Positions 24,132 to 32,558 of a stretch of 64,000 nt of DNA are shown one piece after another. The notes under the pieces were generated by a model. The model was not told the origin of the DNA and searched no databases. It saw only the letters and a list, made by a program, of their open reading frames with translations. Both the position numbers and the translations under genes were made by a program. Location: contig NW_026516679.1 in the NCBI RefSeq assembly GCF_025766255.1, forward strand, positions 434,001 to 498,000, given 5' to 3'. How positions within the stretch are numbered: position 1 is the stretch's first letter; each line of letters opens with the position of its first letter. The DNA is from Zychaea mexicana. Its lineage: Eukaryota; Mucoromycota; Mucoromycetes; Mucorales; Lichtheimiaceae.

Positions 24132-25416
24132 ATGGATATGCAAATTTTGTATGAAGATGGACAAGGACATGTTGTTGATGAGAACGGAGTTGAGCCCATG
24201 GATCTTGTTGTTGACGAGGAGTTATTCGCTATCGAAACAATAAGTTCTCGTACGCAATTCCTAGCGAATAAACCTCCTGAGAGACCTCATAATCCTGTAA
24301 TGCGTGTCGTTGCGGATGAGAGGAGCAGTGAGGATGTTTATATGGAGCAATGCAACAAGCGCTGCTATACAGTTTATTCTGATGAAGATAAAACTCGATT
24401 TTTTCATTTATTTTTCAACAAATGCTTGAATGCTTCTTCTGCTGCGAGGCAATTAGGTATTCATATCCGAGCAGCACAGAGATGGGTCAAACGCTATTAT
24501 GAAGATCCTGAAAGCGTTTCGAGAAGAAGAAAAAGTCAAGTCGGCGTCGTATTCTTGGAGAAGAGCATAAGCAGTTTCTTCTAAATTACATTGATGAGAA
24601 TCCTTCTGCTGTTGTAACTGAAGTATCAGACAGTTTGACACAAAACTTTGCGGATCTTAGTGTTTCTCGTAGCACTATTTATAACTTCATGACAACTGAG
24701 TGTAATCTATCTATAAAGCAGGCACAATTCCAACCTGTAGAAAGAAATAGCGAAGAAAAAAATTCAACAAAGGTACGATTGGGTACAAAAGTGGCAACAA
24801 ACTGATATGGATTTCACAACAAATTGCGTCTTTCTTGACGAGTCAGCCTTTCATATTAATTTGAAACGAGGCATGGCTTGGTCAAAGAAGGGAACTCCTG
24901 CAATAGTTACAGTGCCTACAACGAAAGCGAATGAAACATCGATTTTAGGTGCAATATCTGCCACTGGTTTAATTAATGTTAGTTTGAGAGTTCCAAAGCG
25001 CATTAAAAAGAGAAAGCTTGGACGCGAAACTGATGGTTATAGCATAGGAACAGTGACATTATTTGAGCTTTTTAAAGGCAACTCTAGATGAAATGGATAA
25101 GTATCCAGAAATGAAAGGACATTATCTTGTCATGGATAATGCCCCTATTCATAGCTCAACAGATATAGGGAAATATATTCACTCTAGAGGTTATCGATTT
25201 GTCTACCTTCCTCCATACTCTCCAGAACTAAATCCAATTGAACAGTTCTGGTCGGTTGTCAAGAGCAAGGTTAAGCGAAATAAGTTCCTGGAAAAAGAAT
25301 CGCTCATGACTAGAATTAGTGAGGCTTGCGATAGCTTGTATCTGAGTGATTTCAAAGGCTTTGTTTCTCATTCTGCCAAATGTTTTGGCAAGTGTCTCAA
25401 CAAGGAGAGGTTATAA
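24132..25416 (+). pseudogene. Tc1/mariner-type DD34E transposase, left copy, frameshifted
   Basis: A transposase of about 425 codons from the IS630-Tc1-mariner group. It starts MDMQILYEDG. A helix-turn-helix reads SAARQLGIHIRAAQRWVKRY, followed by a basic hinge. The catalytic triad is visible: first Asp in VFLDESAFH, second Asp in LVMDNAPIH, and Glu in NPIEQFWSV, with 34 residues between the second Asp and the Glu. The frame is interrupted three times, always at a homopolymer: the A run at 24530-24534, A7 at 24756-24762, and T5 at 25069-25073. No intron with GT-AG borders repairs them. Both copies have the same three breaks, so this copy should not make an active transposase unless frameshifting occurs. 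Confidence 0.85.
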
Positions 25417-25502
25417 AAAAATAGCAAGACAAAAAAAAAGATGGTCAGACAGGTTAGGTTGGTTAAATTGACTGGATTACAAACTAAGAATTTTGGCCAA
25501 TC

Positions 25503-25690
25503 AAGGTTCAGAAAAATGAATCGGGGTTGTGAACCTAGGTTCAGAAAAATGAACCGGGGTTGTGAACCTAGGTTCAGAAAAGTGAACCGGAGTTGTGAAC
25601 CTAGGTTCAGAAAATGAACCGGGGTTGTGAACCTAGGTTCAGAAAAGTGAACCGGAGTTGTGAACCTAGGTTCAGAAAAGATGAACCCCG
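25503..25690 (+). repeat. 33-bp tandem minisatellite with internal dyads
   Basis: About five units of 32-33 bp plus a partial one. Each contains AGGTTCAGAAAA, then TGAACC, then GGGGTTGTGAACCT. The GGTTCA/TGAACC pairs are inverted, so each unit can fold into a hairpin. It lies 3' of the transposase and just upstream of the recombinase-like ATG (25717). The right arm has only one to two units at about 27375-27430. Confidence 0.85.
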
Positions 25691-25716
25691 GTTCTGTTGT
25701 TGCCCTAACATTAAAT

Positions 25717-27047
25717 ATGAACATCACTCGTAACCAGGCAATCTGCATGCTTTTTTGTGAAGAGTACAGCGATGATAATGCAACAAGACTGGCAAAAAAG
25801 ATTGAACAACTTGGTGCTTTCGATGTGTGCTACGAAAATGATCCCAGGCGACCCGTTCTTGTCAATTTATTTGCAATTCGCAACGATCCATTCACTTTCA
25901 AACGTTATCTCACGGCACGTTCACAGCCTGATATTGAAAAGAAAGAAAATATGAAATTTGAACTTGGTAAGTAAGGTCAATGGCTGATATATTATTCTTA
26001 ATTGAACAAGTTGTTTTAACACCAAAATATTGAATAACAGATTCGGAATCACAAGTGGTATCATTTCTAAATGAAGCGTTTCGTCCCTACGTTGAACCAC
26101 AAAATGCTTGCTATTCTCTTAAAAATATAACGATGAAAGATGTGTATATGTCGGTCATTCCAAAAACCCAATGTTTGAACGGAAAATCGGAGGTAGCTTT
26201 TGCTTTGTGGTGCTCAAAGAGAAAAGTGGATTTGATGAATGTGCCGATCAGCCGGAAAAGGGAAAGAGAATCCAACAAGCGCTATCGAAAACTCTATGTC
26301 ATGAAAGATGAATACCAAGGTAACAAGTCGTTGACCTACTTACAAAAACATTTGCGCGTTAATTTGTTTATTTTTAGACGATGTTGTAGAAGCCGTCGCA
26401 ACCCATATACCTCGTTACCACAACTACATTCAATCTTTGAAGAAACAAAACCTTTCCATCATTGGATATGCTAGGAAATCCCCAGGCTGCGAAAGCAATG
26501 AAAACAGGAAAACACTTTTAAATCGCATGGTGAAGTGTTTACAAGAGAGATCGTTATGTGACAAGATCTTTGTGTCATCTTATTCAGTTGCTGATGAACC
26601 TCTTATGTCGAGAGATATGAATGAAAGCAACGATTTGTCAAATGGATTGGAATGCGTGTTTGGAAACACTCAAGGTATGAAAACGTTTTCAGCTATTTAA
26701 CAATTTATTAATGTTAATCTTTTTTCGTTAGCCATGATCTCGTATATTCGATCGTCAGAAAAAAACGTTTGCCTTGTGGCTATTGACTTTTCCGGGCTGT
26801 CCACAAACACCAATGACTTAACAACCTTCATTGAGTAAGTATTATTGAGAAATGTGTTAAGCGAACCTAATGCTCAGTACATATTTTCGTTAGAAACCAC
26901 GAAAACTTAAAAACAATCATTATTGACACCTTGCCGTACAAGCACAAAGTCCACGTATTCGAGAGACACTCTGTTTTGGAAAATCCATCTCTTTTGAATG
27001 CATTCAATTGCAGATCAAAACCCGTTCAAAGATCTAAAGATGTTTAA
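25717..27047 (+). CDS. Serine-recombinase-like protein of the composite element
   Basis: Five exons joined by canonical introns with no frame break: FEL/DSESQ, EYQ/DDVVE, NTQ/AMISY, and FIE/NHENL. The product is about 340 residues. The N-terminal half (MNITRNQAICMLF to KLYVMKDEYQ) is unfamiliar. The C-terminal half starts with IIGYARKSPGCESNENR, which resembles the active-site strand of resolvase/invertase recombinases (Y-x-R-x-S, serine as nucleophile). It continues LLNRMVKCLQERSLCDKIFVSSY and CLVAIDFSGLSTNTNDLTTF, where resolvases have LDRLGR. The two arginines of that motif are absent, so catalysis is doubtful. It lies inside the inverted repeat, after the transposase and in the same direction. 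Intact splice sites beside a broken transposase suggest a separate constraint. It could also be an unrelated Rossmann-like domain. Confidence 0.55.
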
Positions 27048-27200
27048 TTTTTTATATGTGATATAAATAAAATGGGAGATTTCAAAAGTGTAGCTGATGT
27101 TCTCGTCATTCACGTAGTTTTGTCATTGTATGTTTCTTTAGATGAGGTTTCGTATCTTTTAAAAATGCTAGGCTGAGAATTTATTATAGCTTGTGTGAGT

Positions 27201-27343
27201 AGAACGGGTCGCCTGGGATCATTTTCGTAGCACACATCGAAAGCACCAAGTTGTTCAATCTTTTTTGCCAGTCTTGTTGCATTATCATCGCTGTACTCTT
27301 CGCAAAAAAGCATGCAGATTGCCTGGTTACGAGTGATGTTCAT
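27201..27343 (-). pseudogene. 5' fragment of the serine-recombinase-like gene
   Basis: Encodes only MNITRNQAICMLFCEEY to DPRRPVL, identical to the start of the full gene at 25717. The sequence then diverges. It is a truncated duplicate created with the right arm. Confidence 0.85.
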
Positions 27344-27518
27344 ATTTAATGTTAGGGCAACAAAAAAAAAAAAGTGAACCGAGGTTTTCCTGAACCTAGG
27401 TTCACAACCCCGGTTCATTTTTCTGAACCTTGATTGGCCAAAATTCTTAATTTGTAATCCAGTCAATCTAACCAACCTAACCTGTCTGACCATCTTTTTT
27501 TTTTGTCTTGCTATTTTT

Positions 27519-28803
27519 TTATAACCTCTCCTTGTTGAGACACTTGCCAAAACATTTGGCAGAATGAGAAACAAAGCCTTTGAAATCACTCAGATACAAG
27601 CTATCGCAAGCCTCACTAATTCTAGTCATGAGCGATTCTTTTTCCAGGAACTTATTTCGCTTAACCTTGCTCTTGACAACCGACCAGAACTGTTCAATTG
27701 GATTTAGTTCTGGAGAGTATGGAGGAAGGTAGACAAATCGATAACCTCTAGAGTGAATATATTTCCCTATATCTGTTGAGCTATGAATAGGGGCATTATC
27801 CATGACAAGATAATGTCCTTTCATTTCTGGATACTTATCCATTTCATCTAGAGTTGCCTTTAAAAAGCTCAAATAATGTCACTGTTCCTATGCTATAACC
27901 ATCAGTTTCGCGTCCAAGCTTTCTCTTTTTAATGCGCTTTGGAACTCTCAAACTAACATTAATTAAACCAGTGGCAGATATTGCACCTAAAATCGATGTT
28001 GCATTCGCTTTCGTTGTAGGCACTGTAACTATTGCAGGAGTTCCCTTCTTTGACCAAGCCATGCCTCGTTTCAAATTAATATGAAAGGCTGACTCGTCAA
28101 GAAAGACGCAATTTGTTGTGAAATCCATATCAGTTTGTTGCCACTTTTGTACCCAATCGTACCTTTGTTGAATTTTTTTCTTCGCTATTTCTTTCTACAG
28201 GTTGGAATTGTGCCTGCTTTATAGATAGATTACACTCAGTTGTCATGAAGTTATAAATAGTGCTACGAGAAACACTAAGATCCGCAAAGTTTTGTGTCAA
28301 ACTGTCTGATACTTCAGTTACAACAGCAGAAGGATTCTCATCAATGTAATTTAGAAGAAACTGCTTATGCTCTTCTCCAAGAATACGACGCCGACTTGAC
28401 TTTTTCTTCTTCTCGAAACGCTTTCAGGATCTTCATAATAGCGTTTGACCCATCTCTGTGCTGCTCGGATATGAATACCTAATTGCCTCGCAGCAGAAGA
28501 AGCATTCAAGCATTTGTTGAAAAATAAATGAAAAAATCGAGTTTTATCTTCATCAGAATAAACTGTATAGCAGCGCTTGTTGCATTGCTCCATATAAACA
28601 TCCTCACTGCTCCTCTCATCCGCAACGACACGCATTACAGGATTATGAGGTCTCTCAGGAGGTTTATTCGCTAGGAATTGCGTACGAGAACTTATTGTTT
28701 CGATAGCGAATAACTCCTCGTCAACAACAAGATCCATGGGCTCAACTCCGTTCTCATCAACAACATGTCCTTGTCCATCTTCATACAAAATTTGCATATC
28801 CAT
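27519..28803 (-). pseudogene. Tc1/mariner-type DD34E transposase, right copy, frameshifted
   Basis: Same length (1285 bp) and same three homopolymer frame breaks as the left copy. One amino-acid difference is visible (KANATS here, KANETS in the left copy). The start is ATG 28801-28803. Catalytic motifs VFLDESAFH, LVMDNAPIH and NPIEQFWSV are all kept. Shared lesions show that the two arms derive from one already-broken ancestor or are kept alike by conversion. Confidence 0.85.
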
Positions 28804-29052
28804 TCTGAATGTCTGTAAAATAAACAAAAATAGGTAAAAGAAACGCAAAAGGAAGCAATAAGAAAATCGCGCCTATTTTATAAAAATAAAATGCCAAGAA
28901 TTTTTATTGAAGCGACAAGTAAAAATAAACGAAGTTCATGTCACGTGAATGCGTCTTTATTTTTGGATCAGTCGACATTGTTGTTGGACAGGCAATTTTT
29001 TGGTGCGACATCAAACTCAAAATCAGCGACTTTACTTTCTGAAATGACTGTA

Positions 29053-30664
29053 TATACATCCTTTTTGTTATATTTGTATTTCACTCTTAAGCATATATGC
29101 TTCAAGTATAAAAATCCTGTTTATCATTGAAAATGAACTGCTTATCATACTATCTATATCCATAAGGACACCTTTCTTCATGTTGCTGACGATTAAATTA
29201 GATAACATGCTTTATACATGCAAAGTAGTGTTTTTATAGATTTGTGAAACATCTTTTTTTTGTTTACTATGGTGATCCCGATTGCAATCAATTTTTTGAT
29301 GTTTTAAAAATCCAGCTCTATATTGCTACGTCTATGCTCCTATGCGACTTCCAGATCTCTTTATCCGTTTCTTCTCCAGACATATTGCGGCTGTATGCCT
29401 CAATGTATCTGCTCCACTGGTCACTCAGGTCACAAAATGGACAGCCAAATTTTCTGGCAGAGTCACGGGCCGACCATAGAAAGATTCCTGTGTATTATCG
29501 ACTTTTTACTAGCAAAGACACTAAATACGGCACGCAATTCCATTGATTGAGAACGATCGTGGCTTCGAATCCATCATAAAGTTCAGTGTTTCAAATTTAT
29601 ACAGCCTCAGCCAAAACCTGCAAAAGCGGCCAACTTTGATGGCTGATAACCTTTTTTTACAAACAAAATAGGTAAACCCAACTTCAATAACTATTCTAAA
29701 AATGCTAAAAAATGTTATTTAGATTACAAATAAGCAAATCATCAACTTATGGATCTTTTATTCGAGTTCAACTTTTTGGCGATTTAAAATGGGATGCATC
29801 GTGTTTTTTAAATGGAAGTATAGACAAGAGGAGTTTAGAGCGTTATCTTACGCATGTTTGATGTTACAAACATTCCTTACAACATCAACAACACAGTTAG
29901 TATAAATAAAAGATATTACCTGCAAAATCGATGTACTGGCAGACTGGGGAGCCAGTCGAGAGCAAATTGATGTCTTTTGGTGAGCGTATTTATCACCCCT
30001 AAGAACGATAATTACTATAGATTAATGGTTTATTGTGTGCGAAAGCTCCATATGCTGAGAGCCGAGAAGAATCTACATAGCTACAGTTTTTATACTGTGT
30101 TACAGCGATAAGTGCAGGTGCGGAACCGAGCAACCGACCGACTTCACGGTTTTCATGGTGTGACATGAGGGTTGTCCACCAGATGCCGGATCCATGAACC
30201 ACTTGTTCTCATATTTTACTACCGATCTGCTACCACTACGAAGGCTTTCTGTATGGCGTTAGATATCAGCCAGCCGCTTTGTTTTGGAAAGCATCATCTT
30301 TTCTTACACTTTTCCTCCGGTCTGGCACTACTCAACGATTGCCGCCGCCCACCCTTATATTTCATTACATACAGCACATCATACTGTACAACAAAACAAT
30401 GCATCAGAAAATCATCCGATCCTACATTGTTCTACCGGACGTGCTCTCCTTTATTATTTGTTTGTTATCCTAATCAAGTATTGCCTCTGATAAGTCGGGA
30501 TTAAAGGACGGGTGTTCCTTTCCTCTATCTAAAAGAGAGCTTCATCTTTCTAGTAGTACATAGAATAATAAGAAATCAGAGTTGACATTGTAAACGAGAA
30601 ACGCGGCATAAATAACTTAGAGAAAACTTAGATACTATCACTCTACATATGTAGAACATCATGA
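29053..30664. other. Interval between two mobile elements, no gene seen
   Basis: About 1.6 kb of AT-rich DNA between the right TIR and the retrotransposon relic. ORFs of up to 110 codons occur, but they overlap in three frames and show no motif. No LTR or TIR sequence is repeated here. Confidence 0.45.
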
Positions 30665-31282
30665 GATAGGAATAAAAGTACCCAATATGGAGAGACATAT
30701 GTCGTATTTCCCACACACAGCAAAGTGATGATCAGGGATATGAAGCGCGGTGGTAAATTAGCTCCAGCTTATGAAGGACCATACACCGTAGTCAGGGAAA
30801 CAAAAGGCGGATCATATGTTCTTATGGATGAACAAGGACTTTTAATGCCTAGAGATTTTCCTCCTTCACAACTCAAGTTAATTTTCGAAGACGAAATTGT
30901 TTCACTTGATGAGATACGTCAAGAAGGAAAAAATTGGTACACTGTTCAAGCAGTAGTAGACCACAAAGAACTGTCAGGTGGAAATTACCTATACAGAATT
31001 CGATGGGAAGGCTATGATGAGAAAGATGACAGCTGGCTCCCTCCCGAGAAGCTCAGTAGCCCACAGCGCATAGCTGAGTACTGGACGCGGCTTGGTACTG
31101 TTACACCAACAATGCAGAACAAAGCAAAAACTGCTTCTGCACAACCATCCAAACGATCTGCACGATCGACACGATCCACATCGAAACGTGGTACTGCAAC
31201 GCGGCCCTCAACGTCTACACGTCCATCACGTCAAAGCAAACGCTTAAAAGCTCGCCGTTATGAAGTTTTAAACTTCCATTAG
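30665..31282 (+). pseudogene. Ty3/gypsy integrase C-terminus with chromodomain (5'-truncated)
   Basis: Only the last roughly 200 codons of a gag-pol polyprotein remain. VMIRDMKRGGKLAPAYEGPYTVV is the SH3-like end of a retroviral-type integrase. The chromodomain reads YLYRIRWEGYDEKDDSWLPPEKL and targets modified histones. A basic Ser/Thr/Arg tail follows. Upstream, the frame meets a stop at 30662 and no protease, reverse transcriptase or catalytic integrase core is present. The reader should treat this as a remnant of a chromovirus-type LTR retrotransposon. Confidence 0.85.
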
Positions 31283-31324
31283 TTCTTAAGACAAACGGTT
31301 ATAATTTAACCTGGAAGGGGGTAA

Positions 31325-31964
31325 TGTGGTAAACCACACTACTTGAGATTGATGCGGACAATTCACCCCACTCCGCACAACTCACCCCACTCCGCCGTCT
31401 TCGTAACCATTAGAACGCAGTAGAGAGAACACCACACACACGGATGAATCAAATATTACATAGTTAGCACCATATCGATAATCTCTCAAACATGGATCAC
31501 AATCGAGAATAACTCAGGACCAACCATTGTATACACATTGTCCTATTCTCGAGTTAGTCAGCACTTCCTTTGAATCTAGCTTATCTGAGTTGAGCGAAGT
31601 GTACCTGTCAAAGAGCGGATACCAATTCCAGCACTGACAAAGGTGAGACTTAGCCAAACAAGGAACACACTGATCACGGCAAAGATGACTCTTTACAATT
31701 GGAAGACAACGTCCATTATCATGGACGACAAACTCAACCTTCCCATCCTTCTTCATGTTCGAAACATCCGAAATCCGGCATGTCCGCGATCCATTCATCA
31801 GTTCATCCAAACGGAAGTCGAGACAACATCTTCAACAGTATATATAACGGGTTGTGAATTCATTCAATAAAAGTCATATCATATTTGACTCTCACTGTAT
31901 TTCATATTGTCTGTTATTTCTATCTTTTACTCTTATTATCTATCCACAACCCACGTTTATCACA
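31325..31964 (+). repeat. 3' LTR of the Ty3/gypsy relic
   Basis: Starts TGTGGTAAAC right after a polypurine tract (GGAAGGGGGTAA) and ends GTTTATCACA, a near-perfect terminal inverted repeat with TG...CA ends; about 640 bp. Inside are a TATA box (TATATATAA at 31839-31847) and AATAAA at 31866-31871, as expected for U3-R-U5. No 5' LTR is in the window, so identity-based dating and target-site duplication cannot be done here. Confidence 0.7.
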
Positions 31965-32558
31965 GACGGTCGTGGATTAGTTTGTACTCGTTTTTATGGA
32001 ATGACATCGACGCGCTTAATTATTGCCAGATACTGATTCAGCTATATATTGTAATGCTGCTAATTACATGGGTGAAAATATTTCCATGGCAACACCAATA
32101 GCAGAATACTTATTCTCCTCCATGATCAAACTTGCGTGTTTTTCTGTTGTCTAAAGAGCCTTCTATATATGATCTAACAGGAAAAGACGGTAGTACTCTT
32201 CTAAGGATGCACGGACATAAAACCAGCAGAAGTTGTCACTGATCGCGCAATCGCTTGAGGAACCAATCAATATGTAGCGATCTTGACGCGTCACAATAAT
32301 GTCATCCGACCTTTTCGCGTCACTTATACACGTATACATACCGTCAAAGTGATCATTTGGCACTGCATCCCTCTTTCTCACCTTTTTTATTTTTTCTTCA
32401 TTTCTATACTTCTCTTTGACGTTTAAGACCAACAATTTTTCCTCTAGTTGTTCAAAGTGGTGAGTTACGTGTTCCATCGCTATATTTAAGAGTCTGTAAG
32501 AAGGTCAATAGCACACAGACTGACACACTTTAGTAAGCATACTTTACCGCTGTAGTCC
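31965..32558. other. Interval upstream of the Fanzor-like gene
   Basis: About 590 bp. The only candidate is the divergent 104-codon ORF listed separately. A TATATTTAAG stretch lies near 32480. The left end of any Fanzor-bearing element should fall here, but I cannot point to a terminal repeat. Confidence 0.4.
32163..32477 (-). CDS. Small hypothetical ORF divergent from the Fanzor-like gene
   Basis: An ATG-started ORF of 104 codons (ATG at 32475-32477) facing away from the Fanzor-like gene, with 81 bp between the two starts. The peptide is charged in its first half (FEQLEEKLLVLNVKEKYRN, KIKKVRKRD) and mixed in its second half, with no motif I recognise. It may be a chance ORF, an exon of a longer gene, or a passenger of the same element. 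Confidence 0.25.
   Translation of the reverse strand: MEHVTHHFEQLEEKLLVLNVKEKYRNEEKIKKVRKRDAVPNDHFDGMYTCISDAKRSDDIIVTRQDRYILIGSSSDCAISDNFCWFYVRASLEEYYRLFLLDHI

Larger units (their letters stand above)
23885..25859 (+). repeat. Left arm of the long inverted repeat
   Basis: A copy of the sequence found inverted at 27201-29050. Identity is nearly complete from the TIR through the transposase. The arms differ in length by 125 bp, mostly because this arm has about five 33-bp tandem units near 25503-25690 and the other has one to two. The match ends abruptly within the recombinase-like gene, after CCGTTCT at 25859. Confidence 0.85.
23885..29050. mobile_element. 5.17-kb composite inverted-repeat transposon
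   Basis: Both ends carry the same terminal sequence, CAGTCATTTCAGAAAGTAAA, reading inward and directly flanked by TA (23883-23884 and 29051-29052). This is the end structure and target of Tc1/mariner elements. The arms (23885-25859 and 27201-29050) are near-identical inverted copies, each with the transposase gene and the first 143 bp of the recombinase-like gene. They enclose a unique centre of about 1.34 kb with the rest of that gene. Outside the TA the flanks do not match, so the borders are genuine element ends. I find no second TIR inside either arm, so neither arm is a complete element by itself. The few differences seen include one in the first 30 bases of the TIR and one missense change. 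This implies recent origin or gene conversion. Confidence 0.75.
27201..29050 (-). repeat. Right arm of the long inverted repeat
   Basis: Inverted counterpart of 23885-25859. It begins within the recombinase-like gene (its first 143 bp, 27201-27343), passes a contracted minisatellite and a poly-A stretch at 27362-27372, and ends with the TIR at 29050 followed by TA. Confidence 0.85.

Noticed and set aside
25503..25690. Possible CRISPR-like array
   Set aside because: Units are directly abutting tandem repeats without unique spacers, and the genome is eukaryotic.
23883..29052. Two independent, complete Tc1/mariner insertions in opposite orientation
   Set aside because: Neither arm has a second TIR, both arms end within the same gene fragment, and TA plus TIR occur only at the outer ends. 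A single compound element fits better.
29550..29580. TTCGAATCC resembling a tRNA T-loop
   Set aside because: No matching A box or cloverleaf in the 80 bases upstream.
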